From CBDFGT01 sp965247225 (lineage in GTDB: Bacteria; Pseudomonadota; Alphaproteobacteria; Rhizobiales; Rhizobiaceae): DNA of 64,000 nt. The notes below the pieces were generated by a model. That model made no database searches, was not told the origin of the DNA, and saw only the letters and a list, made by a program, of their open reading frames with translations. The position numbers and the translations under genes are program-made. Positions 8,126 through 17,454 of the stretch are shown piece by piece; within the stretch, counting starts at the first letter, position 1; the number at the start of each line of letters is the position of its first letter. The DNA lies in assembly GCA_965247225.1 (NCBI GenBank), contig CBDFGT010000010.1, positions 1 to 64,000 of the forward strand, read 5' to 3'.

Positions 8126-8709
8126 TGGCTGACATGATCGCAAATCACCGTTTGACCACTCTTTTGCCGCTGGCCGGCGCGTCTCTGGCCAGACAGGCTG
8201 CCATCGTCGTGCTCGGCAGCATCGGTCTTGCTGTCCTGAGCCAGGTCTCCGTGCCGTTCATTCCGGTTGCCATGACCTTGCAGACCCTGGGTGTACTTTT
8301 GATCGGGCTGACCTTCGGCTTCCGCATGGCATCGGCCACTCTGGCGCTCTATCTTCTGGAAGGTCTGGTCGGCCTGCCGGTATTTACCGGTTTCAACTCC
8401 GGAATGGCAGCCTTTCTGGGCGGCACCGGCGGCTATCTGGCAGGCTTTTTGATTGCTGCTTCCGTTCTGGGCCTGATGGCAGATAAAGGTCTTACAAAGA
8501 GCTGGGCAGGCACGATTGCTGCCGTGGCCATCGGTCAGGTCATCATTTTCGGTCTCGGTGTTGCGTGGCTGACAGCGATTTACGGTTTCGACAAGGCCAT
8601 TGCCTATGGTCTGACACCGTTCATTCCGGGTGATCTGGTCAAGTCGGCTCTGGCCGTGCTTCTGGCCAGGGGCGTTCTCAAGGGCGCTTCGCAGTTTGCC
8701 AAAATCTGA
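8125..8709 (+). CDS. bioY: Biotin transporter S-component BioY
   Basis: This is the membrane substrate-binding subunit of a biotin importer, working alone or with ECF-type BioMN partners (not seen here). About 194 residues with six hydrophobic segments. Typical BioY blocks are PFIPVAMTLQTLGVLLIGL, GLVGLPVFTGFNSGMAAFLG and PFIPGDLVKSALAVLLA. I chose the ATG at 8125 (MADMIANHRL) because of GAAGGAA upstream and the overlapping leader frame. An in-frame ATG at 8089 would add 12 residues but buries the strong Shine-Dalgarno sequence. The long open frame upstream is antisense to the deacetylase gene. Confidence 0.92.
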   Translation: MADMIANHRLTTLLPLAGASLARQAAIVVLGSIGLAVLSQVSVPFIPVAMTLQTLGVLLIGLTFGFRMASATLALYLLEGLVGLPVFTGFNSGMAAFLGGTGGYLAGFLIAASVLGLMADKGLTKSWAGTIAAVAIGQVIIFGLGVAWLTAIYGFDKAIAYGLTPFIPGDLVKSALAVLLARGVLKGASQFAKI

Positions 8710-8731
8710 TCGGTCAAAAGACCCATCTTCC

Positions 8732-8765
8732 ATGGTGCCCGTGCGTTTGCGCGGGCACCATTTTT
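8732..8765 (+). terminator. Terminator-like hairpin after bioY, overlapping the DUF1284 start
   Basis: A 13-pair stem runs from 8732-8744 to 8749-8761 (outer arms ATGGTGCCCG and CGGGCACCAT with one G-U pair nearby), followed by T5. It is placed 22 bp after the bioY stop, as expected for an intrinsic terminator. It also begins on the ATG of the next gene. Confidence 0.6.
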
Positions 8766-9108
8766 ATGCATCCTTACCTTCAGGGGCTGTGGTTACACCC
8801 CGGACTTTGTGGCCAATATGGCAACCCTTGTGGACCATATCAGCGACGGGCGACCGGTGCAGCTGACAGAGGGGCCGGATGCGATCTGCGCCGGTCTGGA
8901 TGACCTGGCCGTGCGCGATGTTACCCCCGTTCCGGGGCCTCTGGATGCGCCTCTGGTTCTCACTGCTGATAAACTGGCGAGTCTGCGTTCAGCCTGTGCC
9001 GCAAACACCATCCGCGCCGCCTGCGCGAAATGTCCCTGGCATGATTTCTGCGATGAAATTGTCGCTGAGGATTATGCCGACACGAAGCTGTGGGCAGTTG
9101 CAGAATAG
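8732..9108 (+). pseudogene. DUF1284 family protein, frameshifted near the N-terminus
   Basis: DUF1284 proteins are small, Cys-rich and of unknown function. The ATG at 8732 gives VRLRGHH, the family N-terminus. The frame then shifts in the T5 run at 8761-8765. Adding one T restores HHFLCILTFRGCGYTPDFVANM, joining the second frame that ends at 9108, for about 125 residues. The C-terminal CAANTIRAACAKCPWHDFC could bind a metal or Fe-S cluster. Without the correction, only an N-truncated product starting at 8809 could be made. Real mutation and miscalled homopolymer are both possible. Confidence 0.8.
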
Positions 9109-9177
9109 CTGTCAAAGTTGTCCACCATAATTGTTATTGTTCTTGATTTGTTCAATGGTTTCTGACCAGATACCTCC

Positions 9178-10398
9178 ATGACGATTCTTATTTCCAATAC
9201 ACAGGCAAGGCACCTGTTTCTGGCGCGGCAGGGCCTGTCGGAAGCCCCGAACATGGCCATGGACAAGCAGGGCCTTCTCGATCTGATCGAAAAGATCGGC
9301 TTTGTGCAGGTGGACAGTATCGGCACGGTCGAGCGGGCCCATCACCAGATCCTGTTTTCGCGCAACCAGACCTACCGCAAGGAGCATCTGCGGCAATTGC
9401 TGGAGGAGGATGCCAGCCTGTTTGAGCACTGGACCCATGATGCCTCCATCATTCCGGGCCGGTTTTATCCCGTGTGGAAACACCGGTTCCGCCGGGATGG
9501 CGAGCGCATGAAAGCGCGCTGGTCGCAGTTTCAGACACCGGAATTTCCGCAAGCGCTGACGGAGACGGAAAGCCGCATCCGGGCGCAGGGTGCACTTTTG
9601 ACCCGTGATTTCAAGGTCGAGGGCCATGTCTCCGGCGGCTGGTGGAACTGGCATCCCAACAAGTCGGCGCTGGAATATCTCTGGCGCACCGGAACGCTTG
9701 CCATTGCCCGGCGCGAAAATTTCCAGAAAGTCTATGATCTGTCGGAGCGTGTGATCCCCCGTCACTTTGACAGCGATCATCTGGGCCACCATGATTTCGT
9801 CGACTGGTGCTGCCGCGAGGCGCTGCACAGGCTGGGCTTTGCCAATACGGCAGAAATCGCGGCCTTCTGGGGTCTGGTGACGCTGGAAGAGGCCAGGATC
9901 TGGGTGGCGCAAAACAGGTCCATCCTTCAGGATGTCGCCATTGAAACAGTGGAGCGCGGCAAGCCGCGCCCGGCTTTCATGCTGGCAGATCAGGCGGCGG
10001 AACTGGATCAGCAGCCTGTGCCACCGGCGCGTATCCGCGTTTTGAGCCCGTTTGATCCGCTGTTGCGCGATCGCGCCCGGGCAGGGCGCCTGTTCGGCTT
10101 TTCGTATCGCATCGAGGTTTTTGTGCCGGAAGAAAAGCGGCAGTTCGGCTATTATGTCTTTCCGCTTCTGGAAGGCGACCGCATGATCGGCCGGATCGAC
10201 ATGAAGGCCGAGCGCAAACAGGACCGGCTGGCCGTGCGCCGCCTCTGGCTGGAACCCGGCGTGCGGCCCTCCTCCGGGCGCCTGCAGAAGCTTCATGCCG
10301 AATTGCAGCGCCTGGCCAGGTTTACCGGCGTTTTGGAAGTCTGCTATGATGACGGCTGGTTACCTCTTCTCCCCCCAGGGGAGAAGGTGGCGCAATAG
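9178..10398 (+). CDS. Winged-helix DNA glycosylase, YcaQ/AlkX family
   Basis: YcaQ-family proteins unhook interstrand crosslinks and excise alkylated bases. The N-terminal FVQVDSIGTVERAHHQ block holds the characteristic QxD residues (Gln44, Asp46) and the AHH element. It is followed by HWTHDASIIP and a C-terminal part with LSPFDPLLRDR. About 406 residues, normal for the family. The last dozen residues (about LPLLPPGEKVAQ) are encoded by a CTTCTCCCC/GGGGAGAAG palindrome and look like a captured intergenic repeat rather than family sequence. It stands alone between DUF1284 and aroC. Confidence 0.88.
   Translation: MTILISNTQARHLFLARQGLSEAPNMAMDKQGLLDLIEKIGFVQVDSIGTVERAHHQILFSRNQTYRKEHLRQLLEEDASLFEHWTHDASIIPGRFYPVWKHRFRRDGERMKARWSQFQTPEFPQALTETESRIRAQGALLTRDFKVEGHVSGGWWNWHPNKSALEYLWRTGTLAIARRENFQKVYDLSERVIPRHFDSDHLGHHDFVDWCCREALHRLGFANTAEIAAFWGLVTLEEARIWVAQNRSILQDVAIETVERGKPRPAFMLADQAAELDQQPVPPARIRVLSPFDPLLRDRARAGRLFGFSYRIEVFVPEEKRQFGYYVFPLLEGDRMIGRIDMKAERKQDRLAVRRLWLEPGVRPSSGRLQKLHAELQRLARFTGVLEVCYDDGWLPLLPPGEKVAQ
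10367..10387. repeat. CTTCTCCCC/GGGGAGAAG palindrome at the end of the YcaQ-like gene
   Basis: Complementary arms CTTCTCCCC and GGGGAGAAG with a short C/A loop lie inside the last codons of the glycosylase gene and continue into GGTGGCGCAATAG. This pattern is typical of REP-like elements at gene ends in alphaproteobacteria. It may also act as a weak transcription stop. Confidence 0.45.
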
Positions 10399-10516
10399 CG
10401 CCGGATGAGAGGATTACGCAACCGTTATGCCAGTCTGCCACAAGCGGGCAAACGGCCAATGCAAGCACCCAATTTGCGGCCCTGGCGAAGCCATAAGGTG
10501 CATCGCGCTTGCCCTG

Positions 10517-11623
10517 TCAAAATGAACTGCGAATACGTCCGGTCTGGCCGCGGTCGCGCAAGTAATGGTCCACCACCGTGCAGGCGAGCATCGCTTCGCC
10601 AATGGGCACGGCCCGAATGCCCACACAGGGGTCGTGCCGGCCTTTCGTGCGCACGTCCACTTCATTGCCATGGCTGTCAATCGAGCGGCGCTCGGTCAGG
10701 ATAGAGGATGTCGGCTTGATGGCAAACCGCGCCACAATGGGTTCACCCGTCGAAATACCGCCCAGAATACCCCCGGCATGATTGGAGAGAAAAACGGGCC
10801 TACCGTTTGCACCCATGCGCATTTCATCGGCATTTTCCTCGCCGGTAATCTCTGCCGCCCCGAAACCATTGCCGATTTCCACGCCCTTGACAGCGTTGAT
10901 CGACATCAGATTTGCGGCCAGATCACCGTCGAGCTTGGCATAGACCGGTGCACCTAGTCCTGGCGGTACGCCATCTGCAACAACCTCGATCACGGCACCC
11001 ACGGAGGATCCGGCCTTGCGGATACCGTCCAGATACTCTTCCCAAACAGGCACCATCGCTGCATCGGGACAGAAAAACGGATTGTTGTTGACCTCGGCCC
11101 AGTCCCAGTTGTCCCTGTTGATCCTGTGCTTGCCCATCTGGATCATCGCGCCGCGAAAGGAAACATCGGGCATCACACGCCGGGCAAGGGCACCGGCGGC
11201 CACGCGGGCTGCCGTTTCGCGGGCAGAAGAACGACCGCCGCCGCGATAGTCGCGGATACCATATTTGGCATCATAGGTAAAATCGGCATGGCCCGGCCGG
11301 TAGCGTTGGGCAATGTCGCCGTAATCTTTCGAGCGCTGGTCGGTGTTTTCAATCAGCATGGAAATCGGTGTGCCGGTGGAAATCAGCGTCACACCGTCAT
11401 CGTCCGGCATCACGCCGGACAGGATTTTCACCAGATCATCCTCGCGCCTCTGGGTGACAAACCGGCTTTGGCCGGGCTTGCGCTTGTCGAGCCATACCTG
11501 CAGATCGTCAAGCGTGAAACGAATGCCCGGAGGGCATCCGTCCACCACACATCCAAGTGCCGGCCCATGGCTTTCGCCCCAGGTCGTCACGCGGAAAAGA
11601 TGGCCAAATGTATTATGCGACAT
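10517..11623 (-). CDS. aroC: Chorismate synthase
   Basis: This enzyme converts 5-enolpyruvylshikimate-3-phosphate to chorismate, the last shared step of aromatic amino acid synthesis, using reduced FMN. The start MSHNTFGHLFRVTTWGESHG is the classic N-terminus. Other signatures are YGIRDYRGGGRSSARETAAR (about residue 125) and GRHDPCVGIRAVP near the C-terminus. About 368 residues. An upstream ATG three codons earlier is less likely. The gene is single and convergent with the YcaQ-like gene. Confidence 0.97.
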   Translation of the reverse strand: MSHNTFGHLFRVTTWGESHGPALGCVVDGCPPGIRFTLDDLQVWLDKRKPGQSRFVTQRREDDLVKILSGVMPDDDGVTLISTGTPISMLIENTDQRSKDYGDIAQRYRPGHADFTYDAKYGIRDYRGGGRSSARETAARVAAGALARRVMPDVSFRGAMIQMGKHRINRDNWDWAEVNNNPFFCPDAAMVPVWEEYLDGIRKAGSSVGAVIEVVADGVPPGLGAPVYAKLDGDLAANLMSINAVKGVEIGNGFGAAEITGEENADEMRMGANGRPVFLSNHAGGILGGISTGEPIVARFAIKPTSSILTERRSIDSHGNEVDVRTKGRHDPCVGIRAVPIGEAMLACTVVDHYLRDRGQTGRIRSSF

Positions 11624-11741
11624 GGATTTCAAAACCGGCGTTTCTGGAAGACGTGCAGGCTCTCATACCAGCCTGAAGGTTGGTATTAGAGCATTGGTCC
11701 GGCAAATGGAACCATCCTGAACCAAGTATTTTGTCCGCCGG

Positions 11742-14700
11742 TCAGGCGGCCTTGCGCCAGGGCTCTGTCTTGCAGAATTCAACCAGCGCACTGGCCGGCA
11801 TCGGGCGCCCGAGAGCAAAACCCTGCAGATAGTTGCAACCGAGGAGTTTCAGCATCTCCCCGTGCTCCGGGGTTTCAACACCTTCTGCAACGGTTTCAAT
11901 GTTGAGCGACCGCCCGATTTCGATAATGGACTTCACCATGGAGCGTTCTTCGCGCGATTCCAGAATGGGTGATACCAGCTGCCGGTCAATTTTCAGCCGT
12001 TTCGGCTTCAGCTTCAAAAGGCTGACAATGGACGTGTAACCCGTTCCGAAATCATCGATTTCGATGTCGATCCCCAGCGATTTGATGCGTTCGATATTCG
12101 CGGTCATCACTGTATCATTGTCATCGAGGAAAATCGATTCAATGAGCTCGAAGGAAATCTGTCCCGGCACGATTTGCAGATCCCCGAGGGCTTCGAGCAG
12201 TCTCTCGTCCTGAAGCCGACGGGCGGAAACATTGACTGAAATTTTCGGAATGATCAGGCCCTGTGCAGCCCAGGTCATGCGGTCTGCCATGGATTTTTCC
12301 AGCACGATCCTGTCAAGGGCGCAAACAGCATTCAGCTCCTCGGCGGTTTTCATGAACTTGTCGGGTGTCAGAACACCTTTTGTCGGATGGTTCCAGCGGA
12401 CAAGCGCCTCCAGACCGGACAGTTTTTGGGTCTGGCAGTCAAACTGTGGCTGATACCATGGCACAAACTCGTTGTTTTCCAGCGCCGACAGAATTTCATC
12501 GGCCGTCCGTTTGGTGTTGATGATTTCCGCCGCAAGGTCATCGCTGAAAAATTCGTAGCGGTTCCGGCCCTTCTCCTTGGCGCGGTAAAGCGCGATATCG
12601 GCATTGACGAGCAATTGCCGGGCGTCATCCCTGCTCATGCGTTCCTGTGCAATACCGATGGACACACCGAAGCGGCATTCATGGCCCTGATGAATGATGG
12701 GCTGGCGCATCTGTTCAATAATGCGGGTTGCAAGCCGGGCAAGGCCAGCTTCGCTGTTCTTGTCCGTTACCAGCACAACAAATTCGTCACCGCCGATACG
12801 GGCAACAAGGTCACTTTCCCGGCACTGGCTTTTCAGGACATGCGATGCGTGTACGAGCATGGCGTCACCGGCGGCATGCCCCATCGTGTCGTTGATCTGT
12901 TTGAACCGGTCAAGATCCAGATGCAGGATCGCGATCTGCTCCGATGAATTGCGCCTTTCCTTCGAGAGGCGTTCCAGTTCCTCGTCAAGATAGCGCCGGT
13001 TGGCCAGGCCCGTCAGGGAATCATGCAAGGAATTGTGCAGGATGCGGTTTTTGACAAGGGCGATCTCTTCGGCGCGCTGTTCGGCGCTGTCCTTCGATTG
13101 TTTCAGCTGTTCCGTCAGCAACACGTCGCGGGTGATGTCAAAGGCCACACCTGTCATGATCACCTGTCCGTCACCCCCCACAATGGAAGTCCCGTGTGAA
13201 CGGATATGGCGGATGCTGCCATCTTCCAGCAAAATCCGGCGTTCGCGCACACGGTTGCCTTCAGACCAGCTGTTCAGGCTGTATTCCTGCATCGCGCTTT
13301 CGCGGTCGTCCGGATGCAGCGCATGCTGCCATCTGTCGAAGCTCACACGACCATCCTTGTAGGGAATGCCATAGAGAGAATGCATGCGCTGGTCCCAGAT
13401 GGAGCCCTTGCCCGGATGGGCTTCCCAAACGCCGCAGTCAAAAGCCGTCAGTGCCACATGCAACCGGTGCGCTGTTTCCATCTGGTCGCGGCGGCTTTGT
13501 GAAAGGTCATGCAGCGCAATCTGCAGGCGGGCGCTATGGGCTTCTGCCGCTTCTTTTGCCGCAACCATCTGCTCGTTCAGAAGCACATCCTCGGTCACAT
13601 CGATGGCAACGCCATAAAGGCTTCGTTTGCCCGCGCTGGTCACGTTCAGTGTCGAGATCGTGCGCAGATGCCGCACGCATCCGTCTGTCCTGACAATGCG
13701 GAAACTGTTGCTGAATTTGCTTCCCGCATCGTAATCGCTGAATTGCTGGCCCAGAACCCGCTCCCTGTCATCCGGGTGAATACAATGCACCCACTGGGAA
13801 AGCGCCAGCGTACCACCCGTGTTGTCAAGGCCGCACAACGTATACATGCGGTCATCCCAATAGATGTTTCCACCGTCCAGCTCGGCTTCCCAAACCCCGC
13901 AGGCATAGGCATCCAGCGCCATGTCCAGACGGCGTGTTGTCGTTTCCAGCTCCTGTTCGCGCAGGGACAGCCGCTGAAGGGCAGCCTGCAGGTCCGCGTT
14001 TTTCGCATCGGCCAGTTCTTTCGCGCGGCGCAGATCCTCCGTCAGGGCCACGTCATCGGTCACATCACGGCAGATTCCGGCAATGCCAACCAGTCCGTCA
14101 GATGTCAGTTCCAGCGAACCAATGGCCCGCATGAACCGCCGCCTGCCATCATCGCATGCGATCGAATACTGGACGTTGAACTCGCTGCCCGTCATGATGG
14201 TGGATTTGATGGCCTCTGAAATCCGCTTGTAGTCTGCGGGATTGGCAATCCGGCGCCACAATGAGAGGGAACTTTCGGGCGAACCGGCTTCGGCACCGTG
14301 CAACGCCCGCATTCTGGAATCCCAGTATAGCGATTTTGTGGAGGGAACCACCTCCCAGATGCCGGTCTTGGACGCCTCAAGCGCAAGCATAAGCCGTCTT
14401 CTGGTAATGTCCAGCTCGGCTTCCCGTTCAAGCAGGGCCGTCGAATTTTCCTGCCGGTCCCGGAAAAGGCGCGTGGCATAGATCACCGGAACCAGCCCGA
14501 GCATGCAGGCCAATGCGATCCACAGTCTCAAAACCCAGGTGTTCTCCGGATCGCGGTTCCACCCGCCCTCAGGCGCTGCGCTCAGGATCCATTTTCCGGA
14601 AGGCAGATCAATAGATGTAAAGACGACATCGGATGTGTCGAAACCGACATTTCCGAAAGCAACCTTGTTGACGGTAAAATATTCTGTCTGAAGCTGAAGG

Positions 14701-15383
14701 GCATATGCGATTCCATCCCGGGAATCCGTGAAATCTGTGCGCGTGAAAAGCGTGGCCTGGTCGATGACACCGAAGACATAACCGTCCTGGACATTTCTTC
14801 CGTCAATGAACTGAAATACCGGATACCGGACGAAAAAGCCCGAACGTGCGTTTTCCAGGGCAATCTGGTAGGAAAACAGTGGCATGGTTGTATTCAAAAC
14901 CCCGCCCTGCATGGCCTTGAAGGTCATGAATTTGCTGATACCCGGAATGGCAGCCATGGGCGCATTGTTCTTGGTCATGGAAACGGTTGTGCCGTCGTCT
15001 GTAACCAGTGTCAGTTGCGAAAGGGCATTGGGCTGCGAAAACGTGGCTGCGGCGGCATTCCGGAAATCAGCAATTTCATGGCCGGGCTGCAGTGCGATTG
15101 CGCGGGAAATCAGGCGAATGGCTTCGAGGTTTGTTTCAATTTCACGCTGAAGACGTGTTCCGGTTTCGGCTACGGTCATTGAAACGGACTGGTGCAGTTC
15201 GATGTGGTTTTCGATCCGGTTGGTGTGTTCGAGATAGGCCCCGGCGACCAGGAATATAAAAATGGTGATACACGATGGCGCGTATACGGAACTCATGACA
15301 GTTCTGGTATATTTCTCAAACGTTTTTTCCAGCAATTCGGCCCATCGAAAATATGTTCGCATTGTATTTTGATCCGCTCTCAA
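11742..15383 (-). CDS. Membrane c-di-GMP protein: sensor domain, three PAS, GGDEF, EAL
   Basis: A 1,213-residue membrane signalling protein expected to make and/or degrade c-di-GMP. The N-terminus has a transmembrane helix (about 34-52), a periplasmic CHASE-like sensor region (to about 280) and a second helix (WIALACMLGLVPVIYATRLF). Three PAS domains with PAC-like tails follow, separated by short coiled coils. The GGDEF domain retains RIGGDEFVVLV and the EAL domain retains LEALVRW, EIDDFGTGYTS and KIDRQLV, so both may be active. It is transcribed alone; the ligand is unknown. Confidence 0.93.
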   Translation of the reverse strand: MRADQNTMRTYFRWAELLEKTFEKYTRTVMSSVYAPSCITIFIFLVAGAYLEHTNRIENHIELHQSVSMTVAETGTRLQREIETNLEAIRLISRAIALQPGHEIADFRNAAAATFSQPNALSQLTLVTDDGTTVSMTKNNAPMAAIPGISKFMTFKAMQGGVLNTTMPLFSYQIALENARSGFFVRYPVFQFIDGRNVQDGYVFGVIDQATLFTRTDFTDSRDGIAYALQLQTEYFTVNKVAFGNVGFDTSDVVFTSIDLPSGKWILSAAPEGGWNRDPENTWVLRLWIALACMLGLVPVIYATRLFRDRQENSTALLEREAELDITRRRLMLALEASKTGIWEVVPSTKSLYWDSRMRALHGAEAGSPESSLSLWRRIANPADYKRISEAIKSTIMTGSEFNVQYSIACDDGRRRFMRAIGSLELTSDGLVGIAGICRDVTDDVALTEDLRRAKELADAKNADLQAALQRLSLREQELETTTRRLDMALDAYACGVWEAELDGGNIYWDDRMYTLCGLDNTGGTLALSQWVHCIHPDDRERVLGQQFSDYDAGSKFSNSFRIVRTDGCVRHLRTISTLNVTSAGKRSLYGVAIDVTEDVLLNEQMVAAKEAAEAHSARLQIALHDLSQSRRDQMETAHRLHVALTAFDCGVWEAHPGKGSIWDQRMHSLYGIPYKDGRVSFDRWQHALHPDDRESAMQEYSLNSWSEGNRVRERRILLEDGSIRHIRSHGTSIVGGDGQVIMTGVAFDITRDVLLTEQLKQSKDSAEQRAEEIALVKNRILHNSLHDSLTGLANRRYLDEELERLSKERRNSSEQIAILHLDLDRFKQINDTMGHAAGDAMLVHASHVLKSQCRESDLVARIGGDEFVVLVTDKNSEAGLARLATRIIEQMRQPIIHQGHECRFGVSIGIAQERMSRDDARQLLVNADIALYRAKEKGRNRYEFFSDDLAAEIINTKRTADEILSALENNEFVPWYQPQFDCQTQKLSGLEALVRWNHPTKGVLTPDKFMKTAEELNAVCALDRIVLEKSMADRMTWAAQGLIIPKISVNVSARRLQDERLLEALGDLQIVPGQISFELIESIFLDDNDTVMTANIERIKSLGIDIEIDDFGTGYTSIVSLLKLKPKRLKIDRQLVSPILESREERSMVKSIIEIGRSLNIETVAEGVETPEHGEMLKLLGCNYLQGFALGRPMPASALVEFCKTEPWRKAA

Positions 15384-15712
15384 TGCCGGAAGGCTAGCGC
15401 CTGAAACTTAACATTTGATGTAATTTGTTGATTCAACCGAAAGCATATGGCCTTCCGCCTCCTGTTTGTGCCGGTAGCCCGGGCTCAAGCCTCCCGGACA
15501 GCCGCAGGGTTCAGCCGTGCGGGCCTGTCAGGGGCGGTTTGGCACGGACGAGTTGAAAAGGTTTGGCACAGAAACGGCAGCCTTCCATCCTGGCGTAACG
15601 AAAATTTTGCCACATTTGCCCGACATATCCTTGAAAATGATTTTCCATGGAGCAGAAAAGGTGCTGGTGCACCGCTGGAACCGCAACGAAGAAACAGATG
15701 GGAGTGGAAGAG
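15384..15712. other. Intergenic region, divergent promoters
   Basis: Nothing gene-like is convincing here. It separates the divergent c-di-GMP protein and the DUF1344 gene and should carry both promoters. An open stretch on the plus strand (15447-15716) has no family resemblance and composition unlike a protein. Confidence 0.4.
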
Positions 15713-15973
15713 ATGAATATTTTTCTGGCGGTGATCATGGGGGTTGCAGGGCTGCTTTTTCCGTTTGGAGCGTCAGCCGAAAGTGATGATGTTGAGGCAA
15801 CCATCAAGAAAGTGGATACGTCCGCGCTGCTTCTGACGCTGGATGACGGCAAATCCTATACGGCTCCGGAGGAATTCAATTTTGATGGCCTGAAACCGGG
15901 CGTCAAGGTCATCGTGTTCTATACGGAAACAGATGGAAAACGTGTGATCAACGATCTGGAGGTCGTGCAGTAA
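15713..15973 (+). CDS. DUF1344 family secreted small protein
   Basis: An 86-residue protein with a Sec signal peptide (MNIFLAVIMGVAGLLFPFG, cleaved after the SA-rich stretch near residue 22). The mature part is a small beta-rich domain with TLDDGKSYTAPEEFNFDGL, followed by GVKVIVFY and a C-terminal VINDLEVV, which matches the DUF1344 family of Hyphomicrobiales. Function unknown. The ATG at 15713 follows GGAAGAG; the open frame upstream of it is not family-like. Confidence 0.82.
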   Translation: MNIFLAVIMGVAGLLFPFGASAESDDVEATIKKVDTSALLLTLDDGKSYTAPEEFNFDGLKPGVKVIVFYTETDGKRVINDLEVVQ

Positions 15974-16033
15974 ACTTCAGTCCATGTCATGCAAGGCGGA
16001 CAGGGTGATGCGCGTCACGGGCAAAATTGCGGT

Positions 16034-16621
16034 TCACGAAAACCAGACGGCTGTTTCAGCCGCGATTTTCAGGATTTTGTCTTGCGGAATGGTGAGATTG
16101 GCGGCTTCGTCGCGGTCCATGCCGGTGCGGATTTGCAGGATCGTGCGCATGACCCCGCCGTGTGTGACGCATACGGTGGGCCTTGCAAGGGATTGAAGCC
16201 ATGGCCGTATGCGGGCTGACAGCATTTCAAAACTCTCGGCCTGAATGCCGGGAGGTTTGAAGTTCCATTTGTCCCGGTGCCGCTCCAGCATGATGTCCGG
16301 GAAATGCGTTTCCAGATCGCCGAGCGTGGAACCTTCCCAGTCGCCAAAGCAAATTTCCAGCAGTCGCGGATCGGTGCTGTAGGCATTCGGATCAAGGTCC
16401 ATGGCAGCGCGCAGACGCTCCATGGTTTCACGGGTTCGCCCCAGCGGGCTGGCAACGAAATCAAAAGCACCGGCATTTTCGCCCAGCATTGCACCAAGCA
16501 CAACGCCGTTACGGCTTGCCTGTTGGCGTCCGAGCGCATTGAGCGGAATATCGCGCTGTCCCTGGAAACGCTGTTCGGCATTCCAGTCGGTCTGTCCATG
16601 GCGAATGAAATACAAGGTCAT
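16034..16621 (-). CDS. Histidine phosphatase family protein (phosphoglycerate mutase-like)
   Basis: A 195-residue cytosolic phosphatase or mutase of the RHG branch. MTLYFIRHGQTDWN gives the phospho-accepting His (residue 8), LNALGRQQA follows, SPLGRTRETMERL provides the Arg and CVTHGGVMR the second His. It lies 14 bp downstream of fabI on the same strand, so the two are probably co-transcribed. The substrate cannot be predicted. Confidence 0.9.
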   Translation of the reverse strand: MTLYFIRHGQTDWNAEQRFQGQRDIPLNALGRQQASRNGVVLGAMLGENAGAFDFVASPLGRTRETMERLRAAMDLDPNAYSTDPRLLEICFGDWEGSTLGDLETHFPDIMLERHRDKWNFKPPGIQAESFEMLSARIRPWLQSLARPTVCVTHGGVMRTILQIRTGMDRDEAANLTIPQDKILKIAAETAVWFS

Positions 16622-16635
16622 GGCCAGACTGCCGT

Positions 16636-17454
16636 TCAGTCATTCACAAGCGAAATGTCCGGCGCGTCTACCGCTTTCATGCCAATGGTATGGTAACCGC
16701 TGTCACAATGCAGGATTTCACCGGTCACGCCGCTGGCCAGCCCGCTCAGAAGATAAAGGGCCGTGTTGCCGACTTCATCAATGGTAACCGTGCGTTTCAG
16801 CGGGGCGTTATATTCATTCCATTTCAGGATATAGCGGAAATCGCCGATACCGGACGCGGCAAGTGTCTTGATCGGACCGGCGGAAATCGCGTTGACCCGA
16901 ATGCCGCGGTCACCCATGTCAACAGCCAGATAGCGCACGGAAGCCTCAAGGGCCGCCTTTGCAACACCCATGACATTGTAATGCGGCATCACCTTTTCGG
17001 CACCGTAATAGGTCAGCGTGATGATGGAGCCATGATCGTTCATGATACGCTCTGCCCGCTTGGCGACAGCGGTAAACGAATAGACCGAAATGTCCATTGT
17101 CTTCAGGAAGTTGTCGCGGCTTGTATCAATATACTTGCCGGTCAGCTCGTTCTTGTCGGAAAAACCGATGGCATGAACGAGGAAGTCGATCTTGCCCCAT
17201 TTCTGTTCCAGTGTTGCAAATACGGCATCGATGCTGTCAAGGTCGCTGACATCACAGTCACCGGCCATGAAGGCACCCAGTTCGGCGGCCAGTGGCTCCA
17301 CACGCTTCTTCAGCGCGTCACCCTGCCATGTCAGTGCGATGTCCGCACCGGCATCCGAACAGGATTTGGCAATGCCCCAGGCGATGGAACGATTGTTGGC
17401 AACGCCCATGATAATGCCGCGTTTGCCTGCCATAAGGCCTTGTGACTGAACCAT
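16636..17454 (-). CDS. fabI: Enoyl-[acyl-carrier-protein] reductase (NADH)
   Basis: This enzyme catalyses the last reduction of each type II fatty acid elongation cycle. It is an atypical short-chain dehydrogenase of 272 residues. The nucleotide-binding GIIMGVANNRSIAWGIA is near the N-terminus. The catalytic Tyr and Lys lie in YYGAEKVMPHYNVMGVAKAA. The family loop ISAGPIKTLAASGIGDF contacts the substrate and is the site of triclosan/diazaborine binding in homologues. Upstream gene of a pair with the histidine phosphatase. Confidence 0.96.
   Translation of the reverse strand: MVQSQGLMAGKRGIIMGVANNRSIAWGIAKSCSDAGADIALTWQGDALKKRVEPLAAELGAFMAGDCDVSDLDSIDAVFATLEQKWGKIDFLVHAIGFSDKNELTGKYIDTSRDNFLKTMDISVYSFTAVAKRAERIMNDHGSIITLTYYGAEKVMPHYNVMGVAKAALEASVRYLAVDMGDRGIRVNAISAGPIKTLAASGIGDFRYILKWNEYNAPLKRTVTIDEVGNTALYLLSGLASGVTGEILHCDSGYHTIGMKAVDAPDISLVND

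Noticed and set aside
9112..10296. 394-residue frame opposite the YcaQ-like gene
   Set aside because: The opposite strand carries clear family motifs; this frame does not.
15447..15716. 89-codon frame before the DUF1344 gene
   Set aside because: No Shine-Dalgarno sequence, no recognisable domain, and it overlaps a better gene start.
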